From the NCBI GenBank assembly GCA_020351775.1, contig CP070666.1, positions 4,272,821 through 4,328,972 of the forward strand: 56,152 nucleotides of DNA, in the 5' to 3' direction. The notes under the pieces are model-generated. The model saw nothing but the letters and a program-made list of their open reading frames with translations. It was not told the DNA's origin and did not search any database. Every line of letters begins with the position of its first letter. The stretch's first letter is position 1. Origin of the DNA: Gemmatimonadota bacterium. Its GTDB lineage: Bacteria; Gemmatimonadota; Gemmatimonadetes; Gemmatimonadales; GWC2-71-9. This document shows positions 1 through 7,785 of this stretch, piece by piece. A program made the translations under genes and the position numbers.

Positions 1-1262
1 TCGTCGAGATGTTCGTCGGCGTCGGTGCGTCGCGAGTGCGTGATCTGTTTGAGCAAGGGAAAGCTCACGCACCGTGCATCATCTTCATCGACGAGATCGA
101 TGCAGTGGGGCGTCACCGAGGCGCCGGTCTCGGCGGCGGGCACGACGAGCGCGAACAGACGTTGAATCAGCTGCTGGTCGAGATGGACGGCTTCGAGTCG
201 AACGAAGGCGTGATTCTGCTGGCCGCGACCAACCGCCCCGATGTGCTGGATCCGGCACTACTGCGGCCAGGGCGGTTCGATCGTCAGATCGTAGTGGACA
301 TGCCCGACGTGCGCGGGCGGGAGATGATCCTCAAGGTGCACGTGCGCAAGATCCCATTGGCGGGTGACGTCAATCTGGCGGTGATCGCCAAGGCGACTCC
401 AGGGCTCGCAGGTGCCGACCTGGCCAACATAGTCAATGAGTCAGCTTTGTTGGCTGCGCGGCGCGACAAGCCGGCCGTCGAGATGGAAGATCTGGAGGAC
501 GCGAAAGACAAGGTGATGTTGGGGGTGGAACGCAAGAGCATGGTGATGACCGAGGAGGAGCGCAAGCTCACGGCCTACCACGAAGCGGGTCACGCACTGG
601 TCAGCATCAGAATCCCGGGACTCGATCCGGTACACAAAGTCACTATCGTGCCACGAGGCCGCGCCGGTGGCATTACCTTCTCGCTGCCTGAGGAAGACCG
701 CCACTACTACAAGAAGGAGTTCATACTTGGCCGACTGGCGATGGCCTTTGGAGGCCGGGTGGCGGAGGAGCTAGTCTTTGGTCCCGAGAAGGTTACCACG
801 GGCGCAGCCCAGGATATCCAGCAGGCCACCGATATGGCTCGTGCGATGGTGATGCAGTTCGGGATGAGCGATGCGGTTGGGCCAGTCGCCGTAGGCGATC
901 GGGAGCACCAGATCTTCTTGGGCCGCGAGTTTGCGCAGCACCGCGATGTCTCCGACAAGACATCGGAGTTGGTGGATGCCGAGATCAAGCGCATTCTCGA
1001 GGAGGCCTATGCCAGGGCCAACGAGATTCTCAAGGGTGACATGGCAACGTTGCACCGCATGGCAGAGGTACTGCTCGACCGTGAGACGATAGACCGGGAG
1101 GAGGTGGAGTTGCTGGCTGCGGGGAAGGAGCTGCCGCCTCTGTCTCCGGGTGTTCCCGAGTCAGGCTCGACGCCCGAGGCCAAGCCATCCGAAAAGAAGT
1201 CGGTTGCGTCTGACCGAGGTCCCGTACTAGGCTCCCCACCGGCCGAGCCAGCCGGGGCGTGA
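1..1262 (+). CDS. ftsH: ATP-dependent zinc metalloprotease FtsH (3' part; 5' end outside window)
   Basis: This is a membrane-anchored AAA+ protease that unfolds and degrades membrane and short-lived cytosolic proteins as a hexamer. Reading in frame from base 3, the visible part starts inside the AAA domain, after Walker A. It contains Walker B IIFIDEID, the second region of homology with its arginine fingers ([18 protein letters not shown]), and the zinc-protease motif HEAGH about 190 residues into the fragment. A proline-rich, probably disordered tail of about 40 residues closes the protein. The Met at base 9 is internal (family context [13 protein letters not shown]), so it is not the start. 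The transmembrane and periplasmic N-terminus lies upstream of the window. The stop overlaps the GTG of folP by four bases, so the two are probably translationally coupled. Identity is certain; only completeness is unknown. Confidence 0.97.
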   Translation, partial: VEMFVGVGASRVRDLFEQGKAHAPCIIFIDEIDAVGRHRGAGLGGGHDEREQTLNQLLVEMDGFESNEGVILLAATNRPDVLDPALLRPGRFDRQIVVDMPDVRGREMILKVHVRKIPLAGDVNLAVIAKATPGLAGADLANIVNESALLAARRDKPAVEMEDLEDAKDKVMLGVERKSMVMTEEERKLTAYHEAGHALVSIRIPGLDPVHKVTIVPRGRAGGITFSLPEEDRHYYKKEFILGRLAMAFGGRVAEELVFGPEKVTTGAAQDIQQATDMARAMVMQFGMSDAVGPVAVGDREHQIFLGREFAQHRDVSDKTSELVDAEIKRILEEAYARANEILKGDMATLHRMAEVLLDRETIDREEVELLAAGKELPPLSPGVPESGSTPEAKPSEKKSVASDRGPVLGSPPAEPAGA

Positions 1263-2431
1263 ACCTCACCCTGCTCGCATCGCGCCGTCCGGCAGCAGTC
1301 CGGGATGCGCTGGTGCGGCGGGGCATGAACGAGTCGAGGGCGATTGCCGCGGCACAGGGCCTTGATCCTGTGGCTATCGTACTCGATGGCTTGACCGCTG
1401 GCGAGCTTGACGCGATTGCTGCGGCAGGGCTGCAGCAAGGCATCGAATGCATCGCTGGTGGCGATTGGATCCTGCTCGCCGGGTCGACCTCGGGCCTGGC
1501 GAGCGTCACGCGATCCGGCTCAGAATCGGTTCCCGTAGCAATACTCCACGCCATTGCTGGTTGCATTCACGCGATGGTGGAACAGCCGGACTACTGGGCT
1601 ACCGAGCGTGGCCGGGTCGACCTGACGCGTCCGGTCATCGTGGGCATACTCAACGTGACGCCCGATTCCTTCAGTGACGGAGGCAGCTACCTCGATCCGG
1701 CGGCGGCGCTCAGCCACGCGGAGGAGATGCTTGCGGCCGGAGCCGACCTGTTGGATCTGGGGGCGGAGTCGACTCGGCCAGGACGGCCGGATCCGGTGCA
1801 GGCGGCCGCTGAGTGGGAGCGCCTGGAGCCGGTGCTGTCCCAGCTGGCCCGCCGCTATCCCAAAACGCCGCTCTCGGTTGACACTGTCAAATCCGAGACG
1901 GCCGAGCGCGCACTAGATGCCGGTGCGTGGATCGTAAATGATGTTTCCGGTCTCAGATTCGATCCTCGCATAGCTGACGTGTGCGCTGATCGAGGTGCAG
2001 GCCTGGTTCTGATGCACTCGCGGGGCAGCTTCGCTGAGTTGGCGACGTACGATCATGCCACGTACAGCGATGTGATAGGTGAGGTACTCGAGGAGCTGGA
2101 TCGGTCAGTCGAGTGTGCTCGGGCTCGGGGGGTCCAGCGCGATCGGATCATCATCGATCCGGGACTTGGCTTTTCCAAGCGACCGGAACACAACCTCCAA
2201 GTATTGAAGGGCATGAGGACTATTGCGTCGCAAGGCATGCCGGTTATGATCGGTCCGTCGCGCAAGCGCTTTCTTGGCGCAGTGACGGGCAAGGATGTGG
2301 CTGGCCGCGATCTTGCCACTGCGGCTGTCTGTGCGACCGCCTACGTGGACGGAGCCGACCTCTTCAGAGTACACGCCGTGGGACTTGTTCGCGAGGTGAT
2401 GTCAGTGGTGAGCGCAATCGAGGAAGCCTAG
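1259..2431 (+). CDS. folP: Dihydropteroate synthase with long N-terminal extension
   Basis: The enzyme condenses p-aminobenzoate with 6-hydroxymethyl-dihydropterin diphosphate in folate synthesis; it is the sulfonamide target. The TIM-barrel signature motifs are all present: [14 protein letters not shown] at about 129-142, [52 protein letters not shown] and a C-terminal RVHAV. The protein is 390 residues against roughly 270-290 for the usual bacterial enzyme. The extra 115-120 N-terminal residues match no domain I recognise, and they look like genuine coding sequence because the reading frame is uninterrupted. The GTG start overlaps the ftsH stop (GTGA). The cdaA start follows directly after the stop codon. 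Confidence 0.95.
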   Translation: MNLTLLASRRPAAVRDALVRRGMNESRAIAAAQGLDPVAIVLDGLTAGELDAIAAAGLQQGIECIAGGDWILLAGSTSGLASVTRSGSESVPVAILHAIAGCIHAMVEQPDYWATERGRVDLTRPVIVGILNVTPDSFSDGGSYLDPAAALSHAEEMLAAGADLLDLGAESTRPGRPDPVQAAAEWERLEPVLSQLARRYPKTPLSVDTVKSETAERALDAGAWIVNDVSGLRFDPRIADVCADRGAGLVLMHSRGSFAELATYDHATYSDVIGEVLEELDRSVECARARGVQRDRIIIDPGLGFSKRPEHNLQVLKGMRTIASQGMPVMIGPSRKRFLGAVTGKDVAGRDLATAAVCATAYVDGADLFRVHAVGLVREVMSVVSAIEEA

Positions 2432-3235
2432 ATGCTACTGGAGCGTTTTCCTTTCCTCGTTCCCGACGTACGGGACCTGATTGAGATCCTCATCGTCGCG
2501 TTCGTGTTCTACCGGCTGCTCTTGTTCCTGGCGGGGACCAGGGCATTTCAGATCCTGTTGGGTCTCCTATTACTCGTTCTCGTATACTTCGCGGCTGTGA
2601 TCTTCAGGTTGGACATGATCACCACCTTGCTAGGTCTGATCTTCACCTACGGTGCGTTTGCGGCGGTGGTCGTGTTCCAGCCGGAGCTGCGTCAGGCTCT
2701 CGCCCGGCTCGGCAGGGCTCGCGCAATCAGGTTCCTCGCCAACACCGACCAACATGCGGTGGCCGACGAGGTGGCCGACGCGGTGAGCCGGCTGGCCCGA
2801 AACGGAACCGGTGCAATCATCGCGGTGGAGGGAGAGGTTTCGCTCAACGACTATCTGGAGGCCGGGACCGAGATGCAGGCCAATGCGTCGGCGGATCTCC
2901 TGGCGACGATATTCACTCCCTACTCACCGTTGCACGATGGTGCAGTAATCGTCCGAGGCAATCAGATCGTTGCCGCCGGATGCGTGCTGCCGCTGACCCA
3001 GTTCCCGGTAACAGATAAGTCATTGGGCACGCGTCACAGGGCAGCTCTGGGCCTGTCCGAAGAATCCGACGCAATCGTGGTAGTGGTGTCGGAAGAGACC
3101 TCGAAGATCTCGATCGCAGTCCGAGGTATGCTCAGGAGGGGCGTCACGGCGGACCAGGTCCGTGAAGCTCTGGCCGGCAGATCGCGGCCGGCACTTGCGC
3201 TCTCGGAAACGTCGAGTAAGGCTTCTCCAGCCTAG
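2432..3235 (+). CDS. cdaA: Diadenylate cyclase, CdaA type (c-di-AMP synthase)
   Basis: It converts two ATP into cyclic di-AMP, a second messenger that usually controls potassium and osmolyte transport and cell-wall homeostasis. Three hydrophobic helices (about 15-33, 40-56, 64-82) form the CdaA membrane anchor. The cytosolic DAC domain follows with the catalytic DGA (LHDGAVIV, 169-171) and RHR (GTRHRAALG, 201-203) motifs. At 267 residues it matches the family length. The ATG directly follows the folP stop. The regulator CdaR and glmM, its usual neighbours in Firmicutes, are absent; a folP-cdaA pairing is, from memory, the more common arrangement in Gram-negative phyla. Confidence 0.94.
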   Translation: MLLERFPFLVPDVRDLIEILIVAFVFYRLLLFLAGTRAFQILLGLLLLVLVYFAAVIFRLDMITTLLGLIFTYGAFAAVVVFQPELRQALARLGRARAIRFLANTDQHAVADEVADAVSRLARNGTGAIIAVEGEVSLNDYLEAGTEMQANASADLLATIFTPYSPLHDGAVIVRGNQIVAAGCVLPLTQFPVTDKSLGTRHRAALGLSEESDAIVVVVSEETSKISIAVRGMLRRGVTADQVREALAGRSRPALALSETSSKASPA

Positions 3236-3257
3236 ATCCACGAGTATTGTCACGACC

Positions 3258-5708
3258 ATGAATGATGTGACGTTGACAGCCGCGTCCCCTGACGCCGCTC
3301 GACCGCCCTACAAGGCCGCCGTGGCGGTGTTCGTAGTTGTGTTGGCCGGATACGTCTGGACGCTGGCACCGAGTGTCACGTTCTGGGATGCGGGTGAGTT
3401 CATCGCAACATCCAAGATTCTCGGTATTCCTCATCCTCCGGGTACACCGCTATTCACTCTGCTGGCCCACGTTTGGGCTCGGCTGGTGCCGATCGGTGAG
3501 TTTGCCTACCGCACAAACCTGATGACGGCCACGTTCAGCGCGGCCGGGGCTGCCCTGCTGTTTCTCCTGATCGTGCAGGTGCTGCGCGGGCGGTCCGGCA
3601 AAGACCGCGATCCGGTGTTCACCTTTGGTGGTGCATTGGCTGCCGCGTTGATCTCGGCGTTCGTGTTCACTGTGTGGCAGAATTCCAATGAGACCGAAGT
3701 CTACATGGTCGCAGCCTTCAGTATTGCTGCTACGGTGTGGCTGGCGTGGCTCTGGAGGGAGCACCGCGGTGAGCCCCGAGCACCGCACATCCTCTTGCTG
3801 ATAGTCTTCTTTGCCGCGGTCTCTCTCGGGAACCATCTGCTCGCGCTGCTGGTGGGACCGGCGCTGATCGGTTTCATGGCGCACGTCCTGAAGACCGAAC
3901 CGCTGCCCGATGAAGACGATCGCAAGGTGGAGTGGGGGCAGTGGGCAGTGCTGACCGGCGTCTGGGCATTGCTGATCGGCACTGGCCTCGGCAATACGAC
4001 ACTGCTCTTGTTGGGGGGCCTGGTCTTTCTGGCCGCCGCGATCTACGCAGCGACTGTCGGTGGTTTCACGTTTGCCGTCACCGTGTTGAGTATCGCGATG
4101 GTTGGAGCATCGACCTACCTCTTCCTGTATTTCCGCGCCAACGTCGGCCCCTTCATCAACGAAGCCGATCCGTCTACCTGGTCCAGTCTCTGGGAGGTGA
4201 TCCAGCGCAAGCAGTATCCGACGCGGTCTCCGCTGGACAACCCGATCTATCCGTCGGGTCCCGACAATCCAGGTCGCACGTTCACTCTGATCCTGCTACA
4301 GATACAGAACTACGTTCAGTACTTCGATTGGCAGTGGGCCCACGGTTTGGCTCCGACGGACCCGGTTTTCGCTCGGGTGCGGCTACCGTTCACGATCCTC
4401 TTCACCGGGCTGGGGATCTACGGAGCATCGCAGCTGTGGGACCGCGATCGGTCGGCGTTCTGGCTTCTCATCTTGCTGTTCCTTGCCACGGGCCCCGGCC
4501 TCATGGGGTACATGAACTTCAAACCGGGTTACTCTCTCGGATGGGATCGATTCCCAGGAATCGATAACCATGAAGTCAGGGAGCGGGACTACTTCTTTAC
4601 CGTCTCGTTCCAGACCTGGGGTCTACTGGCCGGCATAGGGCTGGCCGGTCTCTACCGCCTGTTCCGGTCGCAGGCACAGCGCAGCGAAGGCGGTGGACGA
4701 TCGCTAGCGATGCTTTCTGCCGCCGTGCTGCTGGTGGCGCTGGTGCCTGTCGCACTCAACTTCAAGGCCGCCAGTCGCCGGCACCGGCCGGAGGCAATCC
4801 TGGCCCGTGATTTCTCGTACAGCCTGCTGCAGTCAGCCGAACCGTACGGCATCGTGTTCACCAATGGGGATAACGATACGTTCCCGCTATGGTACCTGCA
4901 GGAGGTTGAGGGTGTGAGGCAAGACGTCTCGGTGGTGAACTTGTCGTTGGGGAATACCGACTGGTACCTGCGGCAGCTGAGAGACAATCCGGTGCGTCGC
5001 TTCGATCCGGAGCAGGCGCCGTGGTTCGCGCACCTCGAACCGGATAGCGCGCCTCCGCCGTTGCATTCGATGAGCGATGCCGACATCGAGCGGCTACAGC
5101 CGCAGTTGCTGGGTTCGCCGCTGCGGTTCAATCCCGGCCTGATCGACAAAACCTACCCGGCCGGCACGCCGCTCTACGTCAAGGACGTGTTGATGTTGAG
5201 GTTGATCATAGAGAACTGGAACCGCAGGCCGATCTACTATTCGGTGACCGCCGGCAACAGCAACTGGGTGCAGCTGGACGACTACCTGACGCAGGAGGCC
5301 CTGGTGCTGCGTGTCCACGCTGCCAGCGAGCCCGACACATCGCTCCTCGGACCTGGTGTATACGGCGATGTGCGCGTGAACATCCCACGGACTGACTCTC
5401 TGCTCTGGCAGGTCTACCGCTATGCCGATCTCTTCGACGCGGATTCGCTCGATCTCGATCCGACGAACCGGAATATCACAACCAACCTGAGTCTCGCCTT
5501 CTACTCGTTGGGACAGGCATACATGGCGGCCGGTGAGACCGAATCGGCTATCGAGAACCTCATGCGGGCCTTGCACTTGGCACCAACCGCTTATCCACAG
5601 CTGGGCCCGACGCTCAGTACGATGGCCGAGTCGGCATCGCGCCTTAGCGATACGCCGTCGGCCGACACCGCAGTAAGCGACACCTCGGCAACCGACAGGG
5701 GCGACTGA
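3258..5708 (+). CDS. DUF2723 (TMEM260-like) multispanning membrane protein, putative glycosyltransferase
   Basis: This 816-residue integral membrane protein has about 11-13 hydrophobic segments in its first two thirds, then a large soluble region and a short TPR-like C-terminus (about 735-775). The N-terminal block WDAGEFIATSKILGIPHPPG, with its acidic pair after a membrane helix, is typical of the DUF2723/TMEM260 family, which resembles GT-C O-mannosyltransferases. A lipid-linked sugar donor and a periplasmic protein acceptor are therefore plausible, but this is inference. The ATG at 3258 was preferred over an in-frame site at 3162, because the extra 32 residues are arginine-rich and overlap cdaA. 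The last 35 residues are rich in Ser, Thr, Asp and Ala and probably disordered. Confidence 0.85.
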   Translation: MNDVTLTAASPDAARPPYKAAVAVFVVVLAGYVWTLAPSVTFWDAGEFIATSKILGIPHPPGTPLFTLLAHVWARLVPIGEFAYRTNLMTATFSAAGAALLFLLIVQVLRGRSGKDRDPVFTFGGALAAALISAFVFTVWQNSNETEVYMVAAFSIAATVWLAWLWREHRGEPRAPHILLLIVFFAAVSLGNHLLALLVGPALIGFMAHVLKTEPLPDEDDRKVEWGQWAVLTGVWALLIGTGLGNTTLLLLGGLVFLAAAIYAATVGGFTFAVTVLSIAMVGASTYLFLYFRANVGPFINEADPSTWSSLWEVIQRKQYPTRSPLDNPIYPSGPDNPGRTFTLILLQIQNYVQYFDWQWAHGLAPTDPVFARVRLPFTILFTGLGIYGASQLWDRDRSAFWLLILLFLATGPGLMGYMNFKPGYSLGWDRFPGIDNHEVRERDYFFTVSFQTWGLLAGIGLAGLYRLFRSQAQRSEGGGRSLAMLSAAVLLVALVPVALNFKAASRRHRPEAILARDFSYSLLQSAEPYGIVFTNGDNDTFPLWYLQEVEGVRQDVSVVNLSLGNTDWYLRQLRDNPVRRFDPEQAPWFAHLEPDSAPPPLHSMSDADIERLQPQLLGSPLRFNPGLIDKTYPAGTPLYVKDVLMLRLIIENWNRRPIYYSVTAGNSNWVQLDDYLTQEALVLRVHAASEPDTSLLGPGVYGDVRVNIPRTDSLLWQVYRYADLFDADSLDLDPTNRNITTNLSLAFYSLGQAYMAAGETESAIENLMRALHLAPTAYPQLGPTLSTMAESASRLSDTPSADTAVSDTSATDRGD

Positions 5709-5731
5709 CCCAGTCCGCGAGGGCCAATCGC

Positions 5732-5760
5732 TTGTAGTACAGTCCGATCCCCGCTAAAAT
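5732..5760 (+). promoter_or_regulatory. Candidate sigma-70 promoter ahead of yggS
   Basis: TTGTAG (5732-5737) and TAAAAT (5755-5760) are separated by exactly 17 bases, inside the only real gap (60 bases) in this part of the window. The -10 box ends eight bases before the yggS ATG. Transcription would start within one or two bases of the start codon, and no good Shine-Dalgarno sequence is present, so the message may be leaderless. It is the only good promoter I see ahead of a run of genes reaching 30.8 kb. Confidence 0.5.
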
Positions 5761-5768
5761 CAAAGGTT

Positions 5769-6467
5769 ATGGGTTTTACGGATTTCGCCTGTAACCTGGC
5801 GCGGGTCCGGGAGCGCATCGAAACGGTCCAGGCGCGGGAGGGGCTACGAGGCGACGTTCGCATTGTGGCGGTCACCAAAGGTCACGCACCGGCAGCAGTC
5901 GAGGCTGCTCACGCGGCGGGCGCAGCAGATGTGGGCGAGAACCGCATCCAGGAGGCTCTTGGCAAGCAGGAGGCTCTTGGAGGATTGCCGGTCAAATGGC
6001 ATTTGATCGGCCACTTGCAGACGAACAAGGCCAAACATGTGCCGGGACGGTTTGCCTTGGTACATTCGGTTGACTCGATTCGGGTTGGAGAGGCATTGCA
6101 CAGGGCGATGGTGAATAGAGCAGAGGGGGGCGATCCGTTGCCTGTGCTGATCCAGGTAAACGTGGCAAGTGAGCAGCAGAAGTCGGGATGTGATCCGGCC
6201 GAGTCGGCTCAAATTGCGGCCGCAATCAGTGAGTTGTCGCGGCTCCGCCTCCGAGGGCTGATGACGATGGCCCCGTTGACCGATAATGTGGCCGACCAGC
6301 GGCGTGTATTCGCCGCGCTGCGCCGATTGCGCGACGGCCTCGCGGCAGGTGGGCTGGATGTGCCGGAGTTATCGATGGGAATGTCAGACGACTATGAGGC
6401 CGCGGTGGCTGAAGGCGCTACGATCCTGCGGCTAGGAACGGTTCTGTTTGGAGAGCGTCCGATATGA
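5769..6467 (+). CDS. yggS: YggS/PLPBP family pyridoxal-phosphate homeostasis protein
   Basis: This non-catalytic PLP carrier of the alanine-racemase-like TIM-barrel fold buffers vitamin B6 and affects amino-acid metabolism. The PLP lysine is K37 in VAVTKGH. Other family motifs are VGENRIQEA, WHLIGHLQTNK, HSVDS, LIQVNVASE and the C-terminal SMGMSDDYEAAV and RLGTVLFG. Its 232 residues match the usual length. It is the first gene after the 60-base gap and overlaps divIVA by four bases (ATGA). Linkage of yggS to divIVA is familiar from Gram-positive division clusters, where sepF and yggT lie between them; both are missing here. Confidence 0.95.
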   Translation: MGFTDFACNLARVRERIETVQAREGLRGDVRIVAVTKGHAPAAVEAAHAAGAADVGENRIQEALGKQEALGGLPVKWHLIGHLQTNKAKHVPGRFALVHSVDSIRVGEALHRAMVNRAEGGDPLPVLIQVNVASEQQKSGCDPAESAQIAAAISELSRLRLRGLMTMAPLTDNVADQRRVFAALRRLRDGLAAGGLDVPELSMGMSDDYEAAVAEGATILRLGTVLFGERPI

Positions 6468-6958
6468 CGGAAGAGGAGTTCAGACTCACACCGATCGATG
6501 TGAGAGCCCAGCAGTTCAACAAAACGCTGTACGGCTATGATCCGGCCAGCGTGGAAGAAATGCGTGAGCGTGTTGCCAACGAGATGGAACGGCTACTCAA
6601 GGAGCGCGCCACGCTGGAAGAGCGGATCCAGAACTTGCGCGAGCAGCTCAAAGCTCTGAGGGAGCGTGAGAAAGCGATCAACGATGCGGTCATGATGGCC
6701 CAGCAACTGCGCGAAGTGACCCATAAGGCGGCGCAGCAAGAGGTGGCTGCAATACTCCGCGATGCACGTACGCAGGCCGATCAGATGCTGCTCGAAGCGC
6801 GGCAGTCCGAGGTCGACGTCCGGCAGGGGCTGCAACAAGCTCAGCACCAGTTCAGCGCCTATCTGTCGTCGTTCCGGAGGCTGCTAGATCGACAGATGGC
6901 CGAGCTGGACGCTTTGGCTGAACTGGAACGAAACGGCAAGCCTCCGGAGGCCGCGTGA
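6464..6958 (+). CDS. DivIVA-domain coiled-coil protein
   Basis: This 164-residue cytoplasmic scaffold has the DivIVA N-terminal motif LTPIDVRAQQFNKTLYGYD at about 8-26. It is followed by almost uninterrupted coiled coil (heptads between about 30 and 150) and a short polar tail. DivIVA proteins bind curved membrane at poles and septa and recruit partners for growth, division or secretion. The conserved N-terminal hydrophobic/aromatic membrane-binding turn is only partly kept, so membrane binding here is uncertain. It overlaps both neighbours by four bases. Its presence near a polarity-type MglA cluster is suggestive, but the distance (about 15 kb) makes a functional link speculative. Confidence 0.85.
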   Translation: MTEEEFRLTPIDVRAQQFNKTLYGYDPASVEEMRERVANEMERLLKERATLEERIQNLREQLKALREREKAINDAVMMAQQLREVTHKAAQQEVAAILRDARTQADQMLLEARQSEVDVRQGLQQAQHQFSAYLSSFRRLLDRQMAELDALAELERNGKPPEAA

Positions 6959-7785
6959 CGATTCCGCATACGGCCGAGAACATCCAGCGCGCGGTTGATG
7001 CAGTACGTCAGGCCACAGACCTGGTCCCTGAAGTGGCACTCATTCTCGGAACGGGCCTCGGAGGGTTGGCCGAGGAAATAACCGGCAACACCGCAGTAGG
7101 ATACGAAGACATACCGGGATTCCCGTTGTCGACCGTCGAAACTCACGCTGGCAGATTGCTGTTGGGAGAGTTGGGTGGCAAACGGGTGGTGGCGATGCAG
7201 GGACGCTTCCACAGCTACGAAGGTTACTCGATGCAGCAGATCACCTTTCCGGTGCGAGTGATGCGCGCATTGGGGGCCGAGAGGCTAGTTGTGTCAAATG
7301 CCGGCGGTGGAATGCACCCGTTGTGGTCGGCGGGCGAGCTCGTGCTCATCGCCGATCACATCAACCTGCTGCGGGATAACCCTCTGATCGGCCGCAACGA
7401 CGACACGTTGGGGCCACGGTTCCCCGACATGTCGGCTCCCTACGATCCCGGGTTGCGTGCACTGGCCCGTAGCGTCGCGCGCGACATGAAGATCATGCTT
7501 CGGGAAGGTGTATATGTGGCCGTACCGGGGCCGAACCTCGAGACACCTGCAGAATATCGCTTCCTGCGAGTCATCGGGGCCGATGTTGTGGGGATGTCGA
7601 CGGTGCCGGAGGTGATCGTCGCGGTGCATTCCGGAATGAAGATCCTCGGCCTATCGATCATCACCGACGAGTGTCTGCCCGACGCGCTTGAGCCTGCCGA
7701 CATCGATAAGATCATCGCGACGGCGCAAGCCGCGGAACCGAACCTGACCCGTCTTGTAACGGGTGTGCTCCAGCGGATGCAGTGA
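6955..7785 (+). CDS. Purine nucleoside phosphorylase (trimeric PNP family)
   Basis: It catalyses phosphorolysis of purine nucleosides to base plus ribose-1-phosphate in salvage. The trimeric NP-I fold is clear: phosphate loop ILGTGLGG (30-37), ETHAGRL, QGRFHSYEG (82-90), SNAGGGMHP (114-122) and the nucleoside-binding VPGPNLETPAEYR with E197. At the purine-specificity position the protein has Asp (IITDEC, D238). Classic 6-oxopurine PNPs have Asn here, and methylthioadenosine phosphorylases have Asp. The rest of the protein resembles PNP rather than MTAP, so I call PNP with uncertain base preference. The GTG start overlaps the divIVA stop (GTGA). Confidence 0.9.
   Translation: MTIPHTAENIQRAVDAVRQATDLVPEVALILGTGLGGLAEEITGNTAVGYEDIPGFPLSTVETHAGRLLLGELGGKRVVAMQGRFHSYEGYSMQQITFPVRVMRALGAERLVVSNAGGGMHPLWSAGELVLIADHINLLRDNPLIGRNDDTLGPRFPDMSAPYDPGLRALARSVARDMKIMLREGVYVAVPGPNLETPAEYRFLRVIGADVVGMSTVPEVIVAVHSGMKILGLSIITDECLPDALEPADIDKIIATAQAAEPNLTRLVTGVLQRMQ

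Noticed and set aside
3162-3257. Longer start for the DUF2723 protein
   Set aside because: Adds an arginine-rich segment overlapping cdaA and not typical of the family; ATG at 3258 fits better.
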